DNA of 64,000 nucleotides. Origin: Lichtheimia corymbifera B2541 (Eukaryota > Mucoromycota > Mucoromycetes > Mucorales > Lichtheimiaceae). Within the stretch, counting starts at the first letter, position 1, and each line of letters starts with the position of its first letter. The position numbers and the translations under genes were made by a program. The stretch is taken from positions 1 to 64,000 of the forward strand of contig JNEU01001027.1 of NCBI GenBank assembly GCA_000697475.1, written 5' to 3'. Positions 10,676-21,155 of the stretch are shown piece after piece. The notes under the pieces are model-generated. The model was not told where the DNA came from and made no database searches. It saw nothing but the letters and a program-made list of their open reading frames with translations.

Positions 10676-11434
10676 ATGTTCCCTGATCTCTTTCAATCGC
10701 TGCCTATCTCGCCCTCGTCTACCGATGATGAATATGTTGATCCATCTTCATTACTTCACCACCAAGATGATGTAGTGGATCCCTTTGATCAATTCGTCAA
10801 GTTTGAAGAAGCCGACTCTTCTACCATCACATCAACAGCATCCTCATCATATCCATCACAAACACTTGAAAGCCCAGTAGCAACCCCAGCAACTACAACC
10901 ATCAATGAACCCCTTCAACAACAACAACAGCATCCTTCTCCCTCTACCAAATCACAACGTCCTACACGTCAGCTTGAATGTTTCAACTGCCATGTCACCA
11001 AAACTCCCTTATGGCGACGTACTCCTGACCGAGCACATTCTCTATGCAATGCTTGTGGCCTCTATTACAAACAATATAACCAGCATCGCCCATTACACAT
11101 GCGACAAAAGAGCTCAAACAAGAAACATCAGAATCATCATCAACAGCAGCAGCATCAGCAGCAACAAGCAGCCCTGGTGGCCAATCTTCTCAAACCATTA
11201 ATGACCGCTGCAGCAGCATCCGCAGGTACCAAACGATCCGCGGATATGATGTATGATGACGAGGATAGCAATAAATCAGCAGCCAAGCGACAACAGCAAC
11301 CATTAAGCAATATGGATGACACCCGATTCCGTATCCTCATTAGTCAAATGAACAAGCAACAAATGCATGGTTTCCTTGAAATGCTGGAGCATCGTTGCGA
11401 GATTTTACGCAGCGTTTTGTATCATCAAGAATAG
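10676..11434 (+). CDS. GATA-type zinc finger transcription factor
   Basis: A single-exon nuclear protein of 252 aa. The zinc finger starts near residue 102: CFNC, then 18 residues, then CNAC, followed by the basic tail [17 protein letters not shown]. This is a C-x2-C-x18-C-x2-C finger with an 18-residue loop. Many fungal nitrogen-type GATA factors have 17, while the White-Collar class has 18. The core [21 protein letters not shown] is well conserved. Before the finger the protein is acidic with Ser/Thr/Gln-rich stretches. After it come His/Gln runs, a Lys/Arg motif near KRSADMM and a C-terminal helix ([15 protein letters not shown]). No PAS domain is present. Nitrogen, iron or light control cannot be chosen from sequence. 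Confidence 0.9.
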   Translation: MFPDLFQSLPISPSSTDDEYVDPSSLLHHQDDVVDPFDQFVKFEEADSSTITSTASSSYPSQTLESPVATPATTTINEPLQQQQQHPSPSTKSQRPTRQLECFNCHVTKTPLWRRTPDRAHSLCNACGLYYKQYNQHRPLHMRQKSSNKKHQNHHQQQQHQQQQAALVANLLKPLMTAAAASAGTKRSADMMYDDEDSNKSAAKRQQQPLSNMDDTRFRILISQMNKQQMHGFLEMLEHRCEILRSVLYHQE

Positions 11435-12535
11435 ATTTCATTGTCCTTTACACACACACTCTCTCTCATGTATACATTCCCCCCTTGTAATCCCCCCAAC
11501 CATCACCTCGTCATTCTCATTATTACCTTCAACCTTTCTACATTTTTTTCTTTTGTAAATGTTTCAACACATCCGCACATTATATACCGCCCGACAACAA
11601 CACAATGTTTTATTTAGTTTTCGTATGGAAAAAAGTGGCATCATGCTGCCTTTGTAAGGCATCGATTATTATTACATTAGCCAACTATAAGAATAAAAAA
11701 GTACTTTTATGATTGATTTTGCATGCAATGGATTTTCCCACACGTGTGTATAATATATATCCAGCTGTTATGTGCTTGCATGTGTTGTGTTGTGTGGTGT
11801 GCCAAGCAAGAGTTGTTTCATATTTTGTGTATGTATATGCAAGGTCGGGCTTGACGTTTTGCACCCAACACGGAAACCAAGGTGAGAGAGGAGAGAGTCT
11901 CTTTTATGTATGCCACAACCTCCGAAGCACCATTTGCATGCGCGATGGCAAATGTAAACAAACAAACATTTGTATTCAAGATGATGATCGGATTAACGTA
12001 CATAGACTAGCCGAGAACCGGGAATGGTAAAGGGATCTTACAAGAGCAAGAATGGCATCATGTGATTATAGCATGGAATCGGTCGTCCGTTATTATACCC
12101 GACCCATATATAAAAAGGCCGAGACCTTGTTCTTTTGTGTGTGTGTGCATATTATAGGTGTGCTTGGTATGTAAGTATCCATAAGATAAGGCAGTGTTCC
12201 TGCATATCGCTTTGTGCTCATGTTCCAATATATGTAAGCGTCGTATACGTAACGGACATGAGTAGTGAGGAAGGCAAGGCTTTAGTATACTTGCTGAGGA
12301 ACTAGCAACGACCTTGCACATAATTCCCTTTCCAGAGCACGCTGTATCAATGCGAATAAACTACTATTCCCTCCAAGCATTGCCCATCATTTTGTAGTGT
12401 CAATAGTCCGTCTCACGTTGAAAGAAAAATGTGCTGCGTATATTTCATAAAGGATACAATGTATAGGAAGGATGCTCTGATTGTTGTTGTAATGGGTGGT
12501 GGTAGTGGTAGTAGTTGGATATTGGGTTGACTAGT
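11435..12535. other. Convergent intergenic region with an orphan TATA box
   Basis: About 1.1 kb between the convergent GATA-factor and Kish genes; part must be 3' UTRs. Short ORFs here have no family motif. TATATAAAAAGG at about 12104-12115 on the plus strand is a strong TATA-like site with no coding gene after it. The first downstream ATG (about 12257) opens only a 14-codon frame. Confidence 0.4.
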
Positions 12536-12864
12536 TTACGAGACAAGGACGCTGACACCCATAATGATACACGCGAGTGATACGTAAGGGCTTAGACGTT
12601 CTCCTATACGTGCTGCTTTCCAGAACAAACCAAGAGGTCTAGGATAATAATGAACACGTCTTCTCTACACAACGAGTCCCTTGTATTGGACTTACCCAGT
12701 CTTGTTACGATCGAGCAAAGAGGGAGCTTGAGCGCGAATGTAAGTGCAAGTGCAAATCAATAGCAACACAGCAAGAAGTAACGATTGGAAATTGAAAATG
12801 GCAGACTATGTCTTGTTGGATTAGCATAGATGAAAGGTGCTATCGATCGATGACAAGTTACCAT
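12536..12864 (-). CDS. KSH1: Kish/TMEM167 secretory-pathway membrane protein
   Basis: A very small Golgi/ER membrane protein (71 aa) of the Kish family, needed in the early secretory pathway. Exon 1 is only the ATG (12864-12862), followed at once by a GT donor. Exon 2 is 12805-12696 and exon 3 is 12638-12536; all junctions are in phase. Family hallmarks: [10 protein letters not shown] at the N-terminus, then a membrane segment with [21 protein letters not shown], then [16 protein letters not shown] and a second membrane segment. The family's usual length is about 72 aa. The other frame across 12870-12990 is open but lies in the leader of this gene. It follows the AMPK beta gene on the same strand. 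Confidence 0.9.
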
Positions 12865-13130
12865 TGTATTTGAAGACGAGAAACGTGTTGCTGAACAATG
12901 CCACCCAGCGCGGAAGACACCCAGTTGACCAAGTGCGGAATAAGGAAGGACCAAGCGCCAATGAAAATATTGTGATCTACGACATTGCATTAGCCCATTC
13001 TCAAAAAGCTGCCCACATTAAACCAACACTTTATATGTAGTAACACTCCCCCTCCACCATTGTATCATGCACACAATCTCAATATGTATCCCGGTATAAT
13101 AGCCAATGATGTATTGATTCAATAATAATT

Positions 13131-14683
13131 CTACCTCTTGGGAAACACTGGGCGATAGTACATTGTCGTGACATACTACCATAAAACATCTCATAAGCAC
13201 ACACGAATAGCGTATAATCGACCTTGCCTACCTTTTTCCGATACCGAGTGGTCGTTGATAAAGCCATAACGTTATCTTTGATCGAGCTTGCATAGAGGTG
13301 ATTCAATGTGACATGGTTGGGTTCGGGTAATACTGAATTATCTTCTTCACTGATGGCTTGAGAATTCAGCAACACTGTTTCCAAGTGCGGTGGTAAAGAA
13401 GGCGGTTGAGGTTGTCGTTGTTCCCATTCAGATGTAATCTTTTGTCCTTGTTCATCCTCTGATATGTTAGCTGCAAGTGCTAATAAATCGGCTGGTATCT
13501 GTGATGTGTATTCCTCTGTAGGTGTAGAAGATCTTGATCCTGCTTCTAAATATTTCAATGAGACATTGTATGCATATCATATATGTGCATTGCTCATACC
13601 TTGATCTGTCTTGTTATCACCAAACTCATCCAGCGAGTCCTCATATTCATCCGATACTTGAAGATAGTTGACCAGGTTACCATCAGGATCCGTAGCCGTT
13701 TCCATTTCATTGGAGCATTTCCACTCGTCGTCCACAATGAACTTTAATCGATGTGTGCCCGGTGGAAGCTCTAAAACCGCAGTAAAATCTTGGGTGCTAA
13801 ACAACAAGAATTAGCATTCATATATAGGATCATCGTATAAAACATACCTCTTGACCAACTTTATCTTGTGTTTCCATCCATTAAAGGTGCCAGTAACATA
13901 GACATTTTGTCCTCCTTGAGCCCAAGTGATGATGGTAGGGATGCCTATGTACGTCAATTGGATGATTAAATGATATGAATCATATATATACGTGTGTATG
14001 TGTGTGTTACCTTTTTGTTGTGAATCACGAATCATGCTTGGATTCCGGTTAAAGCGTTGTTGTGTAATGGTTGATGATGATTCGTCATCTGCTTCAGAGT
14101 CTCGATTGACACTCATAGCTCGAGCACGATAATAGGGACCACGGACAGAGTCGCTTCGATGATGTGATGAGGTGGATGATGATAAAGAGCCGCCATACCA
14201 TGGACTTGTATTGCCTGTGCTAGACACCCATCCAGATTTGCCTGTAGAGAGCGGTACTGCTCTTGGTGCATGCGTAGTGGTGGTGGCTGTGGTTGGTGCA
14301 GTAGTAGTAGTCGTGGTAGCCGTTGTGGTGGTAGCGGGTGTGGTGTTGCTTATGGTTGGGGTGTCAGTGTTGGGGTTGTTGCTACTGCTACCAACAGGCG
14401 ACGACGACAATGAAGACGGCCACATGCGTTCTTCACCACCCATGCCACTGGCTGAAATATCGCTTGTAGCAGAATCTGGAGGTCGATCGCTGTCGTTATC
14501 AGCAGAATAAGACGTTACGGATAAGCGGAAGGGTATGCGACGGTCCGTGTCTTTATGCGATGAGGGGGTTACTATGGGTGGTGCTGGTGATTTCTTGTCA
14601 ATGGGATAACCGCCTGTACTTGAAGTTGCATTGACGTTGTGTCGATCGGAATGATTGCTTTCAGTCGAGTTGGAGTTGCCCAT
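13131..14683 (-). CDS. GAL83: AMPK/SNF1 beta subunit (Sip2/Gal83-like)
   Basis: Scaffold subunit of the SNF1/AMPK energy-sensing kinase. Five exons join in frame: 14683-14011, 13944-13848, 13796-13600, 13545-13232, 13175-13131 (441 aa). The N-terminus MGNSNSTES is a consensus N-myristoylation signal, as in many beta subunits. A long Ser/Thr/Pro-rich region follows. Then comes the glycogen-binding/CBM48 domain (TIITWAQGGQNVYVTGTFN, VLELPPGTHRLKFIVDDEW) and the C-terminal ASC domain ending VTLNHLYASSIKDNVMALS ... TRYRKK-YVTTMYYRP. The last exon encodes just 14 residues, and only that splice restores the conserved C-terminus. A CK2 beta gene lies upstream on the same strand. Confidence 0.93.
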
Positions 14684-14842
14684 GTCGATAATAAAAGCGA
14701 CGAGTGGTGGTGGTGCGGGTTGAGACGGGTTAAAAAAGGAAAAGAAAAGAAGAGCAAAAGGTTATCAACTGCGCGATTAGATACGACCACTTTGTTATGT
14801 ATTTTATATGCTCAATTGGAAAACACAAAAAAGACATGCATT

Positions 14843-14932
14843 TATGTGTGTATGTATATACGTATATATATATGTGTGTGAGAGAGTGAGAGAGTGTGTG
14901 TGTGTGTGTGCGAGTGTGCGAGAGGGTTGTTG
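14843..14932. repeat. Simple TG/TA/GA repeat tract
   Basis: Alternating TG, TA and GA runs between the CK2 beta 3' end and the AMPK beta start. It is a microsatellite-like tract in a 290-bp gap that must also hold the AMPK beta promoter. Confidence 0.7.
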
Positions 14933-14976
14933 TGTAGATGATTGATACAAGAGATATATTGTAGTTAGTAATCGGG

Positions 14977-15858
14977 CTATGCTTGATCCTTTTCATCGTC
15001 GTCTTTCAACTTGTCGTTAAATTCCTGTCGAGCTCGATCCTGCCATCTGTGTTGTTCGGCAATTGCATGAATCTTGAAACCAAAGATGCGAGGCTCATAT
15101 CGTTCGAATGACTTTGGTGGCATGTATGATGGATGTACTTGGAAGAGCATATGTGGGAAAGATGTACCGAAATAAGCACCATCAATGGCTGCATGTCGGG
15201 AAGATTTGGGGTTGTAAATGTCTTCACATCGTGGGCAGTAGAGCTTCACAGTCTTGGTCAAAGGAATATCAGATAATCCCACTGGCAACAATGCTTGCTG
15301 ATGGCAAAGAACTCTTGGGCAACGACCAAAATCAGCCTTCTTGTACTTGTCCAACTATAATCACATGCTAAATCAATCATCCAAGTCTCTCTCCCTCTCC
15401 TCTTGTACAATCGGTTTCTTACCATCTTGGCCAATCCACGTGTGGTGATCACAAAGCGAGCATGAATCAATCCATACAAATGACGAGCAGCCTTCTCAAT
15501 TTGTTCCCGGACCTTATCAGTAAGTGCTTCCTCATCTAGGCAAGAAACAATGTCAGCCTATCTTATCATTGACATCATCATCATCATCAGCCAAGCCATA
15601 TATTTACCCAAGTTGTCAGTGATCATATCCAATGCTTCCGCGTAGAATTGTGGTACTTCTTGACTAAGACCCGTCAAATTGAACCGATCCAAGATGTAGT
15701 CTTCATCCACCTCACAAAAATATTCGTTGCCCTTGATCTCGAGGAACCAGTCAATCCAGTACTTTGCGTAGTCGCTCTCAGTGCCACTGCTCATGTCATC
15801 CACTGAAAGAATGATTAATTACACTCTACACGCTTTCTCTTGCGTACTGCTACTTACT
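14977..15858 (-). CDS. CKB1: Casein kinase II regulatory (beta) subunit
   Basis: Regulatory subunit of protein kinase CK2, which tethers two catalytic subunits. Coding exons 15802-15608, 15535-15423 and 15354-14977 follow a leader exon ending at 15858 (228 aa). Hallmarks: the early acidic segment [32 protein letters not shown]; the zinc-binding cysteines CPRVLC (about 115-120) and CPRC (about 143-146); [20 protein letters not shown]; and a C-terminal acidic tail. The likely first ATG is made by splicing: A at 15858 joins TG at 15802, reading ATGGATGACATG. The next in-frame ATG (15794, MSSGTES) is close to the usual animal start MSSSEE, so either could be used. The paralogue number (CKB1 or CKB2) is not resolved. 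Confidence 0.92.
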
Positions 15859-16927
15859 TTTGGCCCTTTTTGTACTCGAGTTTGGGTGTTTTGATTGTTG
15901 CTTTGATATCCTTGAAAGAAAAAGAAAAAGGCGTTAGCTTTGTTGAATATGAAGAGTGCCCATCCCCATTCCATAGCAACACTGGCGGTATGGCTCGGTC
16001 GCTAGCATAACTGCATGAGCTGCTGCCATCCATCGCCCACCATCGTCCGCAATCATCCTGTGCACCATGAGGTAGCTCTTGCACTGTATATTTACCTTTT
16101 CACTGTGCAGTCAACGCAAGAGTTGAATTGTGATCACTTGCTTGAGAGAAAGAGAGTGGGTGAGTGGGAGAGAATGAGAGAGCCAAAAAAATAAAAAGAC
16201 GGTAGTCCAAGATACAACATCCGAGTTAGTCACACTTAGCCCACACACATCCACACCCACCCACCTACACACGCACACACAAACATACACATCACATCTT
16301 ATCAGAGGGGGATGGCGACACGCGTCGTTTTATTCGTCAAACATATCATGATCATATTCGTTCACTGTAAAGCCACCATCCTTAGCAGCTTCAATGGATG
16401 CATGGATACCATGCTAATCATCCTAGCAACCGCTGGCAAGCACCTCCTCGACAACAATATCCAATCATGCGGGCTCGTAATAGTGGATGACTTGGATGCT
16501 ATCTCTTACTCTGTATGTTTTCGCATACAAGTGCCCAAAGTTGGATATCATGCACCAGGATACAATGATCATTACCAAATATTATGGAGGGATCTATATA
16601 CCAATGCATCAAGCTGAGCCTTTTGACCACAGTCAGCTGTGATCAAACATCCATGTCGGGCATACCAGGATCGTTCACATGCAACCCAGCTTCCAAGAAG
16701 ATGAAGAAGTTATCAACACTGACAATGATAAGAGAATACCATGACCATTTTTGCATTACATTCGATAAGTAATAGTATGTTCATGATTCGACAAATAATA
16801 AAGAAAGAAGAATAACATGATAATGGCAGAGGATGGGGGTTTAAACGTTCAAGTGATATCGAGGAAGCAGAGAGGGAGAGGAAACGAGAAAAGAGGATGG
16901 GTAGATATATGTGTATATGTTGAGCGA
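15859..16927. other. CK2 beta leader/promoter and downstream gap to the septin gene
   Basis: The first part should be the 5' UTR and promoter of CK2 beta. Upstream ATGs occur in it, e.g. at 16084, whose frame after splicing would end at a TGA overlapping the CK2 beta start. CA-rich DNA lies at about 16225-16290. A 101-codon frame (16312-16617, +) has no motif and I do not call it. The 3' UTR of the septin lies near 16800-16927. Confidence 0.4.
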
Positions 16928-18464
16928 TTATCTTCGCATTCGTCCTTGCATCTGATAGATATTCTCGAGTTCAGTTTCCATGGACTTGATCTTGGCGTGT
17001 TGCTCTTCCAAATCCTTGTTCAAGCGATCTCTCTCACTCACAAGCTATACAAAAAGAAGCATAAGTCATTTGCATCTCCATAAAAAGTTATGTGTATATA
17101 CTCTACCTGAGCTTCCCATTGACGGAATCTGTTTTCCTCCTTCTTGACTTGCTCTGTGAATGCCAAACGCAACTTTTCTTCTTGTTCCTTGAATTTGGGA
17201 TTCTCATATTTCTTTGCCCTACAATCCCATTGAGTGAGCAAGGAATTTTTCATCATCACCAGATCAAAATGGACTTACTTGGCTTCACCGAATTTACGAT
17301 TTTCCATTTGCATTTGACGATACATTTCATAATGGACTTCCTCGGTTGTTGAAATCAAATCATGCATATGGGATCGAATCAACAAGTTGCGCAACTTTTT
17401 GAAATCGCAATGGGCATCATTTTCCACTTCAGCACAGCCCCAAGCATATTGACGTCCCTTGACCTTACGGCCATCTGCTGTAGTCACGTCTTCAGTTGAT
17501 CCGATAACGGCAAATGGATGTGCGCTCATGATTTCCTTGTTGACATTGGTGACAGCTTCATCCTCACTTTCGATAGGGCAGCTATAGACACGGATATCTT
17601 GGGCATCCACCACATCCAAAATCTATTGAAAACGTTGAGTAAAGCGTGAAACAAATATAAAGTGAATGAATACATTACGTTGCGTTTAAACTTGGCCAAA
17701 TCGTTGGGAGTTAAAGTGTCTGCTTTGGCGATCACTGGGATAAGGTTGACTCTGGATCCCAAATGCTTCATGATTTCAATATCCAGGGGCTTGAGTCTGC
17801 ATCATAGATCATAGTCAGCATGCATCCACATCGCTCGAATCAAGGGTAACACTCCCCCCTTTCCACTCATCCTTCCTCCTTTGTGTGCCCGCGCAGTAGA
17901 GTAGTAGTAGTACTTACGTATGGCCATTGGGGCGAATAAAGTACAAGCATGCATGCACACGGAGATCAATGATACCAGCTCGAGTGGGTTGTTGTTCCTG
18001 GACCATGTAGCTTTCATGTTGATCATCCAAAAACTCGACGATGGGCATCCAGCTATCTCGGTTGTTGACATAATCACCAAAGCCTGGCGTATCAATGATA
18101 GTCAACTTGACCTTGAAGTTCTTTTCTTCCAACTCGGCCTTGGTGATCTCAATCTCCACAGTCTTGTCGATTTGCTTCGAGTGACGCTTGGCAAGTTGCT
18201 TGGGATCCTTGATGGTGGTTGTAAAGAGAGTATTCACAAAGGTTGTCTTGCCAACACCGGATTCACCTGGTAACCATGATCATCATCATCATCATTAGTC
18301 TATGGAAAAAGACCAGACTCGAGAAAAAGCAAGCAAGAGAGAAAAAAGACTTTACCACAAACCATCAACGTAAAGTTAGCACCTCGTTTCGAGACGATCT
18401 TGTGTCGTTGGTTGGGGAGATGAGCAACGCCCACTCCATCAGGAATTGTAGCTGCAGGTGCCAT
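16928..18464 (-). CDS. CDC12: Septin, Cdc12/AspC type
   Basis: GTP-binding filament protein that builds septin rings at sites of septation and branching. Six exons join in frame: 18464-18356, 18266-17918, 17796-17679, 17622-17279, 17218-17107, 17044-16928 (382 aa). [15 protein letters not shown] before the G domain is typical of the Cdc12 group. P-loop GESGVGKT (about 37-44), switch [17 protein letters not shown] (G4 motif) and the septin unique element ([20 protein letters not shown]) are present. A C-terminal coiled coil of about 80 residues spans the last three exons. The P-loop has GVGKT where many Cdc12 proteins have GLGKT, a conservative change. Start chosen at MAPAAT because it follows an upstream stop-rich region. 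Confidence 0.93.
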
Positions 18465-18647
18465 CAGTAGTGAAAAGTGAAAGAGAAGCGTGTATCGTTT
18501 AATTGCATTCAATACCGGATTCTTTTGTGTCCCAGACAGCTTGTGTCACCACGCTAATCGCCTTTTAGGATTGCAGCCTCATGCTCAACTCGATAAGTCT
18601 TTTCCATGTGGTGAACCATTTTATTTACATAGCACTAGGTGCCCTTA

Positions 18648-20317
18648 TTACTTTATAGTTACAGTTACAATATCTTCACTCTCTAATTCAGTGTCCTCTA
18701 CACAGTCATTTGGTGATAAAGTCTCCCCTTCAAATGAAAGCTCTATTTTGCTCGCCACACTATCGCCCAGCTTTTTGATTGCGCAGTAATGTTTCGCCAA
18801 ATTCGCCATAGTAGTTGTCTAAAAGCACGTGTATGAAAAAAGTCAATATTCACCCTATACATCATTCATTCCATTTACCTTTTTTACACGGCACACGACA
18901 TCATCACCCTCCTTGCCCCGCAGTTTAAGGAATAAACGATCTTCAGTATCAGCGCTTTGCGTGGATTCCTCGGTGGTTGCGGCTGTAGCGGTGGTAGTAT
19001 TCGCAGCAAATAGTTCTTCATCCGTAATTGGCTTCTCAAACATCTTTTCCATTTCCTCCTTCTTTTGCAACTCTTCTTGAATGATCTTTTCATAATCGCT
19101 CTTGACATACACCTCTATTCAACATATAAAGTCAATCATGATATGATCCTTTCTCCCCATCACATATCTACTCACGCATCAAGTTTTTGGTTTGTCCACC
19201 AGTGATCATGTCCAGGCTAGCAGGAGTAGCTCGTAGCACCACTGGCACATCCTTGTATACCAATTGCAAGTCATCCTTCCTTAACTTTTTGTGCTGGGCA
19301 TAACGGGTCAACAATTTGTCAAAAGGATCGTTCTATAAACGTACAGTGAGTATAATCACCAACCCCATGCGCATTCCATATCTTACCTCCATCACATAAA
19401 CACTAAGCGGTTTTTTGAGCTTATCAATCAAGACTTGCAATCGTTCATCGTCTGGTATCCGTGGTGTTGTGTAGCACACCTTGATGAGTACTTTTTGTGC
19501 TGGCGCAGGACTATGACTCGTAGCACGTGATGGGCTTTGTGATGTTGATGATGGTGAAGGTGCGCTACCAGGAAGGATGGACGCCAAATCAGGATCAAGA
19601 TCTTCGATTTGTTGAAACGTTGGAAGGCTTATTTTGGGTCTCTTTGGGAGCGTTGATGGTTGCGGTTCGGACGTGTTGTGATGGGATCGTTTCGGGCTCA
19701 TGCTATCCACAAACAATGAATACCATTATGCCATACACACATTTTCCACATTCTTACCTTCCATTCAGATCTCGTAGTTCTTTGATATCATCGTCGTCAT
19801 CGCCGTCTGATAATATTCTATATAGTCGGCATGAATATCCAAGTCTCTTTTTCTCATGACCCCCAATGCTTACATGAATGTATCGTCTTTCTTTTTGTCC
19901 TTCAAATCATCATCATCATCATCATCGTCCAAGAGTGTCATATACTGCTGTGAAGTCTGCTCGGTTGCCACACTGGTTGAAGAGGTTGCTGTTGCCGTCG
20001 TTGTTGCTGTTGCTGTCCCAGACGCCTTGGTTTCTATGGACTCCTTCGCCGCATCCTTTTCATTGTCACTCTCATCGCTCCATTCCGGTTGAGAAAACTC
20101 GAGAACTCGTCGACTTTTTTTGCGTTTTTGGCTGCTGTAGTCGGAATCGCTTGAATCTGAGCCGGACGAAGCATCGTCTTCTATGGGAACCCCAAGATTA
20201 GATATAGAGAATGCACATAAATAGAAAAGGACCACACTTACGTAGATCGAAGGTTGTGTTGGGTTTTCTAGACCGTGGCAACTTGTCTCGAAAGCTGGCA
20301 ATGTCAAAACCGGACAT
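18648..20317 (-). CDS. RAD60: Rad60/Esc2/NIP45-like protein with tandem SUMO-like domains
   Basis: Genome-stability factor acting in the SUMO pathway. Seven exons join in frame: 20317-20242, 20180-19874, 19817-19758, 19702-19387, 19332-19176, 19114-18879, 18818-18648 (440 aa). The N-terminal half is acidic and Ser-rich with a basic patch (QKRKKSRR), typical of this family. Two beta-grasp-like segments follow: one around KVLIKVCYTTPRIP to QLVYKDVPVVL, and one at the C-terminus (FLKLRGKEGDD ... LSFEGETLSPND ... DIVTVTIK). The second has the SUMO-like 'F-x-G-E-x-L-x-P' core and lacks a C-terminal GG, as expected for a fused domain. Family call rests on architecture and the C-terminal motif. Confidence 0.75.
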
Positions 20318-21155
20318 GTGTATCAAATAAAGACGTATTGTATTTCCAGCCGAGGTCCTCCTCTACTCCTCCTGCTCCCCTGATATATGCAGAAATCTTT
20401 GGGTTGACATTGTCATTCACTGTCTCATCAGCTCATGCACACTAGACTACCCGTTCTTTTGGTATATCTGGACACCTTGTTGGTCTTTATAATGACGACA
20501 TGTTGATCATCACCACATGCAGACACCAGTAATTATTATATTGGATCGATTGCATGAATTGTTTGTTTATCGGGGTAACAGGTACAACCACCAGCACATC
20601 ATGCCATGGATCTACCGAATCGGGTTCATTGATTGTAAAGCACTCATCATCCAAGGTCCTCTGTATACATGATGATGATGCATGCAACGATGGGTGGCTG
20701 TTACTATCGGCATATCTAGGTACGTTACCAACATCCCACATATCCCTAAATTTGCTCATTCATTCATCTCCAAATATGCACACAACACCATTTATGCTCT
20801 TTAGGTACATATGACTCGATTCATCCAATGTTACCCAAACCAGCATACGGCCACATTCCAATCCTTTCCATCTGCAGCGTTTCATCCCGCCGCTATTATT
20901 GTAGAGCGTCATGTTAGACATGTTAATTGAAATACTTGTATAATATATGTTGAAAGCAAGTGTATTACGATCGTTACTTTCATATATGGAATATACAATT
21001 AAAAGAATGTTGAATGTGTGTGTATGAAAGTGTGCTATATGGGTAGAGATCAAGACATGGTACTTTGAAGGGGGTAAAAGGTGTGATGTCAAAGGATGTT
21101 AATGGGTGACACTTGAAGTAGTAGTTGGGTAATGCAAAAAAGAGATGGGTAATAT
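20318..21155. other. Gene-less stretch upstream of the Rad60-like gene
   Basis: About 840 bp holding the Rad60-like promoter and the PMA1 3' UTR. I see no exon, RNA gene or notable repeat; short ORFs have no motifs. Confidence 0.4.

Noticed and set aside
12870..12990. Open frame with GAWSFLIPHLVNW upstream of Kish
   Set aside because: It lies in the leader of the Kish gene. Its only continuation is the Kish start codon in another frame.
14172..14510. 112-codon Val-rich frame (+)
   Set aside because: Antisense to the Thr-rich repeat part of AMPK beta; poly-Val is the mirror of ACC/ACT codons.
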